From positions 13,166,770 through 13,230,769 of the forward strand of contig CM055895.1 of the NCBI GenBank assembly GCA_029582155.1: 64,000 nucleotides of DNA. The letters are read 5' to 3'. This DNA comes from Panopea generosa (lineage: Eukaryota > Mollusca > Bivalvia > Adapedonta > Hiatellidae). This document shows positions 33,146 through 46,489 of the stretch, one piece after another (within the stretch, counting starts at the first letter, position 1; each line of letters begins with the position of its first letter). The notes under the pieces are model-generated. The model ran no database searches, was not told the origin of the DNA, and was given only the letters and a program-made list of their open reading frames with translations. Made by a program: the position numbers and the translations under genes.

Positions 33146-34035
33146 CCAACAAGTAATAGTTAGTAATAGAAAGATACATTGTAAAGTTATACAAGCTATG
33201 ACTTAATCCTACACACATACAAAGATCTTAAAAATTGCGACATTGAGTTACTTAAAGAAATTATTTTCCAGGTTTTCGTACCCGTCATGTGATGGTTAAT
33301 CCAACTAACAAACGATTTAATCGGATAGCAAGAGAGGACTTACCTCTCGATCGTAATTTTAATAACGTAATTAACATATGTGATCTGCAGGTGTAAATGC
33401 ATGATCTGTCGGTTGACAGCTGCCATTTTTCATTGAAAATTAAAGCCTGGGAATTAATAATTGAACTTGGATTACGCATTCGTATTAAATCCTATTACAG
33501 ACATATAAAAGCTGTTTAAGAAATGTTACCCTAAACAACTATATTTATATACCCATCCTTTATAACAATAAACCGGGACAGAATATATGTTCAATTCTAG
33601 TGTACGACTTTCACGAGAATGTATTAATATTACAAGTAAATATTTTCATTTACTTTCAGGACATTTTTTTCATTAATTGGTAAGTACGGACATGTTTATG
33701 TTTTTTGTGTGTGTTTTGAAATGACAACAAAGAGATTATTTTGATAAAAAGGCATGCCAGAAACAGCTCGCTAATTCCAATCTGTAATAAAAACGAAATG
33801 TTGGAACTATTGGAATAGTTAATTAATACGGGTCTCTCACGATCATGTGGCCCAAGACGGTGGCTCATGATTCATTGCCCCGTACGGCTGGAGTCCATCT
33901 CGGCCCAAATACCGTTTTGCTATTTTTGTAGAAATAAAGTTGTTATACTCAAATCGATTCCGTTGTCTTCCTCCTCAAATAAAACTAAGCTCCATATGTT
34001 ATTTATAATGTATTGAAAATGATGTTACCATATTA
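33146..34035. other. AT-rich DNA, no gene seen
   Basis: No supported feature. A somewhat GC-richer patch at 33835-33905 has no recognisable identity. Confidence 0.5.
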
Positions 34036-34036
34036 C

Positions 34037-34104
<68 letters not shown>
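34036..34104. repeat. C-run and (CT)n microsatellite
   Basis: About 12 C followed by about 28 CT dinucleotides. Confidence 0.97.
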
Positions 34105-34106
<2 letters not shown>

Positions 34107-34931
34107 GATACCCAGTTTGAACTTTATGATTTTCTGTAAGTGCAAATATCACCTTTACTACTGCAACGTGTCATCTTTAATTTTCATTATAGTACGAAAT
34201 ATAATTTAATTTTTGAGAAATTTCTTACCATGACTAATTTTGCTAGGTTAAATAGTAATTACAAACATCAAAGCTCGTTTAATACAGGACATCTAAACAT
34301 TTATATGACTTAGACATCAAAGTCATATAAAAATGTTGTAAAAACTAATTTTGCTATTTTTCTGTGAATGTAGAATGTTTAAATGTGCTTCATATAAAAA
34401 AAAATTGAATGAAGCGAAACGAAAATTATTTCCCTCTTTGTTAAGTAGGCTTCCATCGGTGGGGTATTATGTGCACGAGGTCTGCACGTATGGTTCGCGG
34501 TATTTAAGTAATTTGGTCTTTGGAACGCCTGACGGCAAGACACGTTAAATTTTCCGTTATTTTTAATTTTATGTAAAAGTATGTGTCCTTTAATGAAAAA
34601 GAGAATACGCTTACCTTTACATAATTATATTCAGTATAATCGTTTTGATTCATCATGAATAATGTTTCTTTTTGTCACGACTGTGTTGTTATGTCATAAT
34701 GTGTATGGTGGGTTATTTATAGGTGGTTGTCGGTCGTTGGTTCCCATTGGCGTATAGTTGTAGCAGTATTAAGCTTATCGGAGTTGGAGTATTATAAGGG
34801 AACTCGAGCGTAACACTATATATATATCACGCGTTGAACATATGGAAAATCGCCTTCAGTGGAAAAAAACTCTTAACATTCTTATAATTGTCTTTCTCAT
34901 TTTAAAGTCAATTTTATGGATTATAAACCGC
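34105..34931. other. AT-rich DNA, no gene seen
   Basis: A 65-codon frame at 34351-34548 lacks recognisable features. Confidence 0.5.
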
Positions 34932-35225
34932 AACGGTTGTTGAGAGGTAGAGCGTCACGCATGCGGAAGATCGTGGGTTCGATCCCCGGTCAGGTCATAC
35001 CAAAGACTTGAAAAACGATACTAGAAGCTTCCTCTCTTGGCGCTCAGCATTCAGAGATATTTCTAGGTACGGTCGGTCCGGTGTCAGTAAAATGTGACTG
35101 GGTGGGGGCATCATATCACGTGTCTACGGCATGAAACTTCAGTGTGGCAGAGCTCAGATTACCGTCTCAACTAGACACTGTCGCGAAATAACTGATAATT
35201 GCTGAAGGTGACGATAAACACCATA
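34932..35225 (+). mobile_element. SINE family D (tRNA-like head, long conserved centre)
   Basis: The head is ggtagagcgtcacgcatgcg with box B gtgggttcgatccccgg. A GC-richer body follows (gtcataccaaagacttgaaa, ggcgctcagcattcagag, gtccggtgtcagtaaaatgt). The tail is gctgaaggtgacgataaaca. The layout resembles widespread metazoan SINEs with a conserved central domain; the family name is not certain. Confidence 0.8.
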
Positions 35226-35355
35226 CAGCAACTTGTGGATTATTAAGCTTGTATTTTCACAGACTAGTAAGATCTAATTATCTTACCATGTATATACGTT
35301 TGTTATAGACAAGGTAATGACACCACAGAACTTGACGCGTACAATTAACACAATT

Positions 35356-35605
35356 TGGTAATCGTCATTTTTACGTCATCAAGGGTTAACAGACGATAAC
35401 CACTCTTTCTTGGGGTCCTGGAAGGTTAACCAAAACCTAAGCACACTGATCCATCTCCGCAAATAACTGATAAATTTCACACTTGAATCAGCGGTGAAAG
35501 ACAATGGACAATGGGACGCAATATCGTATATCAATCCTCGCGGAGACTTGGTCGGGTAGGGAGTCATACCAACGACGCGCTACAGACTGAGCTAACCGGA
35601 CACGT
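35356..35605 (-). mobile_element. SINE family A, minus strand
   Basis: On the minus strand: head ccggttagctcagtctgtag, body ttcaccgctgattcaagtgt and tttatcagttatttgcggag, and tail aaaatgacgattacc. It stands tail-to-tail with the family D copy, and its head faces the head of the family B copy at 35647. Confidence 0.85.
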
Positions 35606-35646
35606 TTTTTTTTCTTCCTTATTAGTTTAAATTCAACTGAGCGTCC

Positions 35647-35897
35647 TCTGTGGTCGAGTGGTCTAAGGCGCTCTCTCAGGGTCACTTACCTCTCATCTCT
35701 AATATCGTAGGTTCGTTTACCGCTCGCTCCAAAAACATTATGTCAGAAAGTTTGGCAGTTACTTACGGAAGGCCGGTAGTACTACTCAGATCCATTCCGA
35801 GGTTTTCCTTCAACAATAAAACTGGATATGCCATATATAGCCGGAAACATGTTGAAAATGACGTTAAACCTCATGCAAAAAAAGAAAGAAAGAACTA
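35647..35897 (+). mobile_element. SINE family B (Ser/Leu-tRNA-like head)
   Basis: The head tgtggtcgagtggtctaagg continues to gtaggttcgtttaccgctcg. The body contains ttccgaggttttccttcaac and the tail gttgaaaatgacgttaaacc, followed by an A-rich end. Confidence 0.85.
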
Positions 35898-37564
35898 AAA
35901 ATTAACTGGGAAACGTCCCAGATCGTTTCAAATACTATTTTTGTGTGTTTTCCTTCAGTAATATATTTGCTCCAGTGTATGCCTACTTCAAATAAAAAAG
36001 AGGCGACGTTCCGTGGAACATTAGTATCGCCTGTATCCAGTCATTCGTGGTCAGCCATTGACCCCTTGTCTATTAAGACATAATGTATTAATACAAATAT
36101 AACTAACATGTCAAATATATCACAAAATAAATAGAACGACAACAGTATACCATTCACTTGTTCATTCATATGTTTTTCACAGTGACGAAATACACCGGTA
36201 ATATGAACTAAGCTATCAAAACCTTGTTCTTAATGAGCTTCTGTGTTAACTTAGGTTATTTAACTCCTTATAATCGAATCTGTTAATATTTGCATTCATT
36301 TCTTAAAGAAATGTTTCTTTAAGATGGGAAATGAATTTAACTATGAGTTTAAAGTACTGGTCAATGACTTTTGAAATATTTTGTGTTTTTGTGGATGTTT
36401 TTCTTTTTTAATTTTCTTTGTTACAAGTGTTGATAAACATTTAAAGGAGCAAATGTATTACGTACAAGTACTTCAGCCGCATCATTGATGACAGTGGTTT
36501 TACTTCAATATACACAGAGCTTGATGTTAAAATTAAAAAAGAAAAACAGTTTACAATTTGACGGAATCAATACTGTGCAGTATCCAAATGGATTAATTAT
36601 AGTAGATAATTGATAATTAATAAATTAAGACTGTCGACCGCTGCAACTATCAATATAGAAGTCAGTAAAACCTGTTTAAGCCGCCAGTCAAGGGACGGGG
36701 CAAACGTGAACTTTAAAGACAGATTGTTGCTTAATACAGGTTATTTTTTTCCGAATACATAGAAATGTGAAAATAGTATATGGCTGTTAAAAACAATTGG
36801 TTGCCTAATATAGATGACCGCTTACGCAGGGTTTACTGTATTTATAGACCATACATACCGGTATGAGATTGAGACTAGATACGGAACGTTGCTAACACTT
36901 GTAGATCGATACAATCAATTTAAAGTATTAAACTGTCTTCCAGAGGTCAGTTACGCAGAAAGGATACCAAAGTTTTATCTTCAAAATAAACATACGTAAT
37001 AATCGAATCATCTTAACAATTGTTCAAATAATTAAACAAACTTTCGTTAAAACGTATCCACTACATAGACACTTCGGTAGTGCACGCTCGGTATATAATG
37101 CATCTTTAAACTTTGGAGGAAATATATACCCATTTGTTATAAAACGATGTTTTGGAAAAAGGTAAGACATTCTTAAATCCGTTAATCAGGATCTATTGAA
37201 TAAAACTACATGTACTTGTTTATATTCTCAATACTGCTGCTGTTTTAAGTTAAACTTCAGTGCAAATTGTTAGATATTTTTTACTTTAAAATATGTGCTT
37301 TATTTGTTTGGTGTTTAGCAATTCCACATACTGTTATAAGCTATATGGGATGCATTACATGAATTTATTTCATTTATGCTTGGAGCGGCAAAATGAACTT
37401 AATTTGATATTTGGGTTTCGTCTTTCGATATTAAAACGAACTTAACTCTAATACTAACCTTGTCATCCTCCATTATTGAAGATTCACATGCTTAAATACA
37501 TACTATGCTTACATAGTTATGTACCTTATAAGATATAAATTAAAAAACAACTCCCGTCCGTAAT
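35898..37564. other. AT-rich DNA, no gene seen
   Basis: No coding, RNA or mobile feature is supported in this 1.7 kb. Short open frames (for example 36814-36999) lack recognisable motifs. Confidence 0.5.
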
Positions 37565-37828
37565 CGGAGAAGGTTAGCTCAGTCGGTACCTGTATGACTA
37601 TCGTGAGTGTGAATCCTCAGTCTCCGTCATGATTGATATTAGATAGCGCCTCTCATTGTTATTTGCCATTCACCGCTGTTTCAAGTGGGAAAGTTATCCG
37701 TTACTTGCTGAGACGAGGGGATGAGCTCGAGTAATGGTTAACCTTCCAGGATCCCAAGAAAGAGTGGGTAGGTTAACTGATCGTATGGTAGACCTCGATG
37801 GCATTACATGACGCTTAAAATTCAAACA
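37565..37828 (+). mobile_element. SINE family A
   Basis: Head ggttagctcagtcggtacc (internally shortened), body ttcaagtgggaaagttatcc, tail atgacgcttaaaattcaa. Confidence 0.85.
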
Positions 37829-38769
37829 ATTTTTATGTAAGTAACTGATTAACGCTGATATCAAAGTTTGTTTACCTAAAATAAAAAGTTAAAATGGTAT
37901 AAATACAGAATATGATATCCAGGCAATGTATACTTCACTTAAAGGATACATGTGTAACAGCCAGTGTAAAATTATCAGTCCACTAAAATGTATGCATACC
38001 AATTACTCACATATTAAATCTTAAGTGAAGATATATACCTTCTTAATATATTGACGCATGTAAACACGTGCAAAAATACAGTATTGCAGTATACAATCTT
38101 ACATGTTGAAATAAAATATGTTTAAACTATACAATCTTACATTACCGTATGGATCGTTCACTGTATGTTACTTGCGTGGACGTAACACTATTACATGTAT
38201 AAATCACAATTTAGAAATATTCAGAAATGACACAAGCTACCACTGCGGACATCAATGCGCAATGCAAAAAGCAATAATTTTGTTCCGTAGTAAAAATTAT
38301 TTTAAGAAATAACTTTATTATGTAAGCTGATCCACAAAACTCAGTCACTTATTTTTGAGTAATGAAATACCTTTCCCACCCTAACCATTGCCGAATACAC
38401 ATAGACAAACTACTACACCCACATTTTGAAATTGTTGAAATAACAGACCCAAGAGAACGCCGAAATGTAGCATAACAATTACACAGAATAATATGTTACA
38501 ACGCTGATCGTCATATGGCGTTCTAAATAACTTGGAGTCAAGAGAGGACGGGTCATATAAAGGGCAGTTTATGCGGTTCTTGTATTTCCATAAAAAGTGA
38601 TACCAGAAAGTTTAAACATATCTTAGAACAAAATTATAGTGTACGCATGTATGTGATTATGTTTTTGTGTTTGTGAGTGCTTGCATATGTGTGAGAGTGT
38701 GTGCATGCATGTGTGTAAGTTTGGTTAGATATCGCTATCATTATATCTCTTTTTACTGATTTATGTATA
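37829..38769. other. AT-rich DNA, no gene seen
   Basis: A GT-rich stretch at 38650-38725 is the only compositional feature. Confidence 0.5.
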
Positions 38770-39400
38770 TGTGACTAGTCGTATGACAGTTTTAGCATTT
38801 GATATCCCCAAACTAGACGAAAACTCCATAGTTAAAAATATTTATTCAATGCTAAAACATGATGCCGAAAATTTACCAAATAACCATAACACAAACTGGG
38901 CATATCAAATAAAAACTATTCTCCAAAACACCATGGCTTTAGTGATATATGGTTACAGCAATTCAATATAGATATACATTTTCCCATCATAAAACAGCGC
39001 ATCTTAGATACATATAAACAAACCTGGTACTCAGAAATAAACAACTCATCCAGACTACAGTACTATGGCTTATTTAAACATGACTTTAAAATAGAAAAAT
39101 ACTTAGACGCAATAAAAGAAAATTAATATAAATTTGCACTTTCAAGATTTCGCATATCGTCACATAATTTAGCGATAGAAACAGGAAGATACAATAACAT
39201 ACCAAGAGAAAACAGAATTTGCACAAAATGCCAAATGAACCAAATCGAAAATGAATATCATTTCCTTCTGGTGTGTCCTGCATATAGACACTTGAGGAAT
39301 ACCTACTTTAAAAGATACTACTGTAGTTGGACAACGATAAACAAATTTCAATCACTGATATCCACAAAATTAAAAAATATACCTACTCGATTATAAATTA
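38770..39400 (+). pseudogene. LINE (non-LTR retrotransposon) C-terminal remnant
   Basis: Reading across one frame shift near 38935, the protein runs NWAYQIKTILQN, then FSDIWLQQFN, RILDTYKQTWYSEIN, then (after an in-frame stop near 39123) RFRISSHNLAIETGRYNNIP and RICTKCQMNQIENEYHFLLV with CPAYRHLR. The CxxC-x9-H-x4-C cluster with EYHFLLVCPxYxxLR is the hallmark of the tail of many animal LINE ORF2 proteins. The reverse transcriptase core is absent, as in 5'-truncated copies. It is dead. Confidence 0.85.
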
Positions 39401-39970
39401 ATTCAAATACTTTTCAATCATGATCAAGCGGGTTTTTTATGAAAGCACATACTCACTTGTAAATAGAGATTTGTGATTGTCTAAATACCGTGTTAAATAT
39501 AAAATATAAAATACATTTGTCTGTCGTATAATTAATATATTCAGTCGAATACACTTCTTCTCGAGTACTTCAAAATTTGACTTCACTGAACGAAGAACCA
39601 AAAGAGGGCGGTTGCCAAGGGTGTTTCTATTTAAACGTAGCTTCTGGTACTAACTAAAGATTTGTGTCACTATAAAAAAGAAAAACAAATCGTCATTGTG
39701 CGAATTAATGCTTTGCAATATTTTCCGGCCATAAAATATATAAGACAACTTCGGCGTACGTGAAACGTGCCTTTCTTTCAGATTTTTTTTAATTTATTAA
39801 AGTTATGTTAGTTCAATTTATACTTAAATATACGTTGACTGTATGGGTAGATTAAAATTTGACTAGACATCAAATATAACCAGTTTTTTAATGTTGTGAC
39901 GTCGCCTCTAATTGTTGGATTCCCTGAATATATGCCATTACCAATTACAAAAGTCGTACTTGTAAATAAA
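39401..39970. other. AT-rich DNA downstream of the LINE remnant
   Basis: No supported feature. Confidence 0.5.
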
Positions 39971-40447
39971 AGCAACACATCCACGTTTAAACTTTTTAAA
40001 AAAAAATTCAATTGAGTTGTGAGCACATTTCCCATACATAAATATATGGTCAGTGAGCTATATATGTGCTAACAAACACTATCCAGAACGCTTTAGAGAT
40101 GTTCAAATTATAAAGCGTGACAAACGCTTATAAATTATTTTTAAATTGCCGAGGATTCCAACTTTGCTTCAAATTGAATTATGCGAGTCGTATTAAAAAA
40201 CTTCACGTTTTAGTGCGTAGTGTACTTTACCTGCCTTGAAAGTCATTTTGACAATTTTTTTTTGACTCGGGTGAGTTACACGCTTGTTTTATAAAGTGTT
40301 AGTCACGCATTATAATTTGGGCATCATTTTGTTCGGGATTGTGTTTATATGCTCATATACAGCTAATTGATCATATGTGTGTATGGGAAATGTGCTCATA
40401 ACTCAATTATTTTTTTTTTTTTTAAATTCAAACGTGGATGTGTTGCT
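39971..40447. repeat. Large inverted repeat (foldback element), arms about 160 bp
   Basis: The left arm 39971-40134 and right arm 40287-40447 are reverse complements at roughly 80% identity. Anchors are agcaacacatccacgttt/aaacgtggatgtgttgct, gagcacatttcccatac/gtatgggaaatgtgctc and caaattataaagcgtgac/gtcacgcattataatttg. The spacer is about 150 bp. No transposase is present. A foldback or long-TIR MITE is the likeliest explanation. Confidence 0.85.
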
Positions 40448-40578
40448 TTAAGTAAGATGATTTTTAATGGACATAATCAAAGTTTAATGAATATTTAACA
40501 CTACAGAAACTTTGTATTTTTAACATTGTGGTTTAAGCGTGATCTTGGAGAAGTGGAGCTTATTGTGATTCATTTTCT

Positions 40579-43500
40579 GGATACTAAAGTCGCTGGTCTG
40601 AGTATGACACACTCGCATACTGATAATTGACTCGTATTTGCGATACTAAAGTCGCTGGTCTGAGTATGACACATTCGTATACTGGTAATTGACTCGTATT
40701 TGCGATACTAAAGTCGCTGGTCTGAGTATGACACACTCGCATACTGGTAATTGACTCGTATTCGCGATACTGAGTCGCTGGTCTGAGTATGGCACACTAA
40801 CACACTGGTTATTGACTCGTATTCGCGATACTAAGTCGCTGGTCTGAGTATGACACACTCGTATACTGGTAATTGACTCGTATTCGCAATTCTAAGTCGG
40901 TGGTCTGAGTATGACACACTCACACACTGGTTATTGACTCGAATTCGCGATACTAAGTCGCTGGTCTGAGTATGACACACTAACAGAGGCAATTGACTCT
41001 TATTCGCGATTCTAAGTCGCTGGTCGGAGTATTATACCCTAACACACTGGTAATTGACTCGTATTCGCGATACTAAGTCGCTGGTCTGAGTATTACACAC
41101 TAACACACTGGTAATTGACTCGTATTCACGATACTAAGTCGCTGGTCGGAATATGACACACTAACACTGGCAATTGACTCGTATTCGCGATACTAAGTCG
41201 CTGGTCGGAGTATGACACACTAACACACTGTAATTGACTCTTATTCGCGATACTAAGTCGCTGGTCGGAATACGATACACTAGCACGCTGGAAATCTACT
41301 CGTATTCGCGATACCAAGTCGCTGGTCGGAGTACGACACACTAACACACTGATAATTGACTCGTATTCGCGATTCTAAGTCGCTGGTCTGAGTATGACAC
41401 ACTAACACACTGGTAATTGACTCGTATTCGCGATACTAAGTCGCTGGTCTGAGTATGACACACTAACACACTGGTAATTGACTCGTATTCGCGATACTAA
41501 GTCGCTGGTCGGAGTATGACACACTAACACACTGTAATTGACTCTTATTCGCGATACTAAGTCGCTGGTCGGAATACGATACACTAGCACGCTGGAAATC
41601 TACTCGTATTCGCGATACCAAGTCGCTGGTCGGAGTACGACACACTAACACACTGGTAATTGACTCGTATTCGCGATACTAAGTCGCTGGTCTGAGTATG
41701 ACACACTAACACACTGGTAATTGACTCGTATTCGCGATACTAAGTCGCTGGTCTGAGTATGACACACTAACACACTGGTAATTGACTCGTATTCGCGATA
41801 CTAAGTCGCTGGTCTGAGTATGACACACTAACACACTGGTAATTGACTCGTATTCGCGATACTAAGTCGCTGGTCTGAGTATGACACACTAACACACTGG
41901 TAATTGACTCGTATTCGTGATACTAAGTCGCTGGTCTGAGTATGACACACTAACACACTGGTAATTGACTCGTATTCGCGATACTAAGTCGCTGGTCTGA
42001 GTATGACACACTAACACACTGGTAATTGACTCGTATTCGCGATACTAAGTCGCTGGTCGGAGTATGACACACTAACACACTGTAATTGACTCTTATTCGC
42101 GATACTAAGTCGCTGGTCGGAATACGATACACTAGCACGCTGGAAATCTACTCGTATTCGCGATGCCAAGTCGCTGGTCGGAGTACGACACACTAACACA
42201 CTGGTAATTGACTCGTATTCGCGATACTAAGTCGCTGGTCTGAGTATGACACACTAACACACTGGTAATTGACTCGTATTCGCGATACTAAGTCGCTGGT
42301 CGGAATATGACACACTAACACACTGGTGATTGACTCGTATTTGCGATACTAAGTCGCTGGTCGGAGTATAACACACTAACACACTGTAACTGACTCGTAT
42401 TCGCGATACTAAGTCACTGGTCGGAATATGACACACTAACACACTGGTAATTGACTCGTATTCGCGATACCAAGCCGCTGGTCTGAGTATGACACGCTCA
42501 CAAATTGATAATTGACTCGTATTCGCGATACCAAGTCGCCGGTCTGAGTATGATACACTCACATATTAATTATTGACACGTATTCGCGATACCAAGTCGC
42601 TTGTCTGAGTATATATATACTAACAGATTGATAATTGACCCGTATTCGTGATACTAAGTCACTGGTCTGAGAATGACTCACTCACACACTGATAATTGAC
42701 TCGTATCCGTGATACTAGGCCGCCTGTCTGAGTACGATATACTTATAGATTGATAACTGACTCGTATTCGTGATACTTAGTCGCTGGTCTGAGTATGATA
42801 CACTCACAGACAGATAGTTGACTCGTATTCGTGATATTCAGCCGCCGGTCTGAGTATGATACACTAACAGACTGATAATTGACTCGTATTCGTGATATTC
42901 AGCCGCCGGTCTAAGTATGATACACTAACAGACTGATAATTGACTCGTACTCGTGATACTAAGTTGCTGGTCTGAGTATGATACACTAACACACTGGTAA
43001 TTGACTCGTATTCGCGATACTAAGTCGCTGGTCTGAGTATGACACACTAACACACTGGTAATTGACTCGTATTCGCGATACTAAGTCGCTGGTCGGAGTA
43101 TGACACACTAACACACTGTAATTGACTCTTATTCGCGATACTAAGTCGCTGGTCGGAATACGATACACTAGCACGCTGGAAATCTACTCGTATTCGCGAT
43201 ACCAAGTCGCTGGTCGGAGTACGACACACTAACACACTGGTAATTGACTCGTATTCGCGATACTAAGTCGCTGGTCTGAGTATGACACACTAACACACTG
43301 GTAATTGACTCGTATTCGCGATACTAAGTCGCTGGTCGGAATATGACACACTAACACACTGGTGATTGACTCGTATTTGCGATACTAAGTCGCTGGTCGG
43401 AGTATAACACACTAACACACTGTAACTGACTCGTATTCGCGATACTAAGTCACTGGTCGGAATATGACACACTAACACACTGGTAATTGACTCGTATTCG

Positions 43501-44095
43501 CGATACCAAGCCGCTGGTCTGAGTATGACACGCTCACAAATTGATAATTGACTCGTATTCGCGATACCAAGTCGCCGGTCTGAGTATGATACACTCACAT
43601 ATTAATTATTGACACGTATTCGCGATACCAAGTCGCTTGTCTGAGTATATATATACTAACAGATTGATAATTGACCCGTATTCGTGATACTAAGTCACTG
43701 GTCTGAGAATGACTCACTCACACACTGATAATTGACTCGTATCCGTGATACTAGGCCGCCTGTCTGAGTACGATATACTTATAGATTGATAACTGACTCG
43801 TATTCGTGATACTTAGTCGCTGGTCTGAGTATGATACACTCACAGACAGATAGTTGACTCGTATTCGTGATATTCAGCCGCCGGTCTGAGTATGATACAC
43901 TAACAGACTGATAATTGACTCGTATTCGTGATATTCAGCCGCCGGTCTAAGTATGATACACTAACAGACTGATAATTGACTCGTATTCGTGATACTAAGC
44001 TGCTGGTCTGAGTATGATACACTAACACACTGATAATTGACTCGTATTCGTGATACTAAGTTGCTGGTCTGAGTATGATACACTTACAGATTAAT
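40579..44095. repeat. 61-bp satellite-like array, about 58 units, with a 1,036-bp block duplication
   Basis: The unit reads gactcgtattcgcgatacta, agtcgctggtctgagtatga, cacactaacacactggtaat and t. Around 41950-42985 is repeated at 42986-44020 with almost no differences (offset 1,036, about 17 units), and a shorter similarity occurs at offset 548. Short frames on the minus strand recur with the array and are not genes. Confidence 0.96.
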
Positions 44096-44925
44096 AATTA
44101 CACGTCCCTGCTTGAACCAAAAGGTATAGATAATAATAGAAAACACTAATGTCGAATATATTTTATAGTATACTCGAATCACGTTTATTTTTATCGTTTC
44201 ACACTTAACAACTCGTATATTTTAGGGCACCCAGTGCATGTTATCTCGATATACGACAGAAATATTTTGGTGAATTGATTAGAATTACTGATTTTATTAC
44301 CCCATTGTGCAGTTCTCACTTCGGACCGTCATAAACCACAAACTAAAAAGAAATTTATCAGCAAGAAAGCCATTTAAGTACATCAGAAAAGATATTCCTA
44401 TTGGGAACCATTGGTCGTATGGTAACAATTAAAAGTCAGTCCTTCCATAAATATGTCGTGCTGATATTGTCGCGCGATGACCTTCGATATTGTTAAATGG
44501 CTGTAGATAGGTCCCACGTTTTGTTAACTTGTGATCAATAAAGCGGAAATGTAAGTTTAGATATTTTCAATTGTTTGAAAATATATCGGTTCATCTACGT
44601 TTGTTACAATAACTTTATGTGTATTGTCAGATAGGTTTCCTTAAGGACAGCCTTATTAGTTCCTTTGTTTGTAGATTGTAACTTTCTTATGACTTCTTGC
44701 TCTGGCATGTGCTTGTATTACTAATGGGCATTAATAAATTACTCTAATTTGTTTGAAATTAAACAAAGGTGCCACCGATCTATATCTTTTCACATATAGA
44801 AGTAGAGTTGAAATCTGTAAAAACAGCCATTGAAATGATAGAAAATGTGATACACTGTTAATCTTATTGTATAATATTTTATTGTAAACTCATACAACAT
44901 ATTATGTAAGAAATACATAAGTTTG
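44096..44925. other. AT-rich spacer between arrays
   Basis: No supported feature. Confidence 0.5.
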
Positions 44926-46392
44926 ATATAAGATGGTTAATATAATTATCTGTTGGTATAATAGTTGATATAAGATGGTAAGTACAACCATGTGTTGGTA
45001 TAATAGTTGATATAAGATGGTTAATATAATTATCTGTTTGTATAATAGTTGATATAAGATGGTAAGTACATCCATGTGATGGTATAATAGTTGATATAAG
45101 ATGGTTAATATAATTATCTGTTGGTATAATAGTTGATATAAGATGGTAAGTACAACCATGTGTTGGTATAATAGTTGATATAAGATGGTTAATATAATTA
45201 TCTGTTGGTATAATAGTTGATATAAGATGGTAAGTACAACCATGTGTTGGTACAATAGTTGATATAAGATGGTTAATATAATTATCTGTTGGTATAATAG
45301 TTGATATAAGATGGTTAATATAATTATCTGTTGGTATAATAGTTGATATAAGATGGTTAATATAATTATCTGTTGGTATAATAGTTGATATAAGATGGTA
45401 AGTACAACCATGTGTTGGTATAATAGTTGATATAAAATGGTTAATATAATTATCTGTTGGTATAATAGTTTATATAAGATGGTTAATATAATTATCTGTT
45501 GGTATGATAGTTGATATAAGATGGTAAGTACAACCATGTGTTGGTATAATAGTTGATATAAGATGGTTAATATAATTATCTGTTGGTATAATAGTTGATA
45601 TAAGATGGTTAATATAATTATCTGTTGGTATAATAGTTGATATAAGATGGTAAGTACAACCATGTGTTGGTATAATAGTTGATATAAAATGGTTAATATA
45701 ATTATCTGTTGGTATAATAGTTTATATAAGATGGTTAATATAATTATCTGTTGTTATGATAGTTGATATAAGATGGTAAGTACAACCATGTGTTGGTATA
45801 ATAGTTGATATAAGATGGTTAATATAATTATCTGTTGGTATAATAGTTGATATAAGATGGTTAATATAATTATATGTTGGTATGATAGTTGATATAAGAT
45901 GGTAAGTACAACCATGTGTTGGTATAATAGTTGATATAAGATGGTTAATATAATTATCTGTTGGTATGATAGTTGATATAAGATGGTAAGTACAACCATG
46001 TGTTGGTATAATAGTTGATATAAGATGGTTAGTACAATCACGTGTTGGTATAATAGCTGATATAAGATGGTAAGTACAACCATTTGTTGATATAATAGTT
46101 GATATAAGATGGTAAGTACAACCATGTGTTGGTATAATAGTTGATATAAGATGGTTAGTACAATCACGTGTTGATATAATAGTTGATATAAGATGGTTAG
46201 TACAATCACGTGTTGATATAATAGTTGATATAAGATGGTTATTACAACATGTGTTGGTATAATAGTTGATATAAGATGGTTAGTATAATCTTGTGTTGAT
46301 ATAATTGTTGATATAAGATGGTTAGTACAACATGTGTTGATATAATAGTTGATATAAGATAGTTCATACAAGAATGTATATATAGTCAATAT
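44926..46392. repeat. 42-bp minisatellite array, about 35 units of two main types
   Basis: Units share ggtataatagttgatataag and atggt, and differ in the remaining 17 bases: type A taatataattatctgtt, type B aagtacaaccatgtgtt. A and B alternate irregularly (B-A-A, B-A). Since 42 is a multiple of 3, minus-strand frames of 253 and 211 codons stay open (repeat LTILYQLLYQ). They are low-complexity by-products. Confidence 0.96.
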
Positions 46393-46489
46393 TTAAAATA
46401 AGACTGTCAATACATACTATACACATAATGTACCTGCATATAAACTACATACATTTACATATGTTGTATTTGCTCATAAACACATAGTT
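46393..46489. other. Spacer between arrays
   Basis: Short AT-rich spacer with degraded repeat-like words. Confidence 0.5.

Noticed and set aside
32269..33206. Long frames encoding poly-Leu, poly-Val or poly-Tyr
   Set aside because: They are translations of the (TAC)n/(TGC)n microsatellite, open on both strands for compositional reasons.
40579..44095. CRISPR-like array of regular repeats
   Set aside because: Units are contiguous 61-mers without unique spacers, in an animal genome context.
44902..46389. Minus-strand frames of 253 and 211 codons with a 14-residue repeat
   Set aside because: The 42-bp period keeps any stop-free unit open indefinitely; composition is low-complexity and the frames begin and end with the array.
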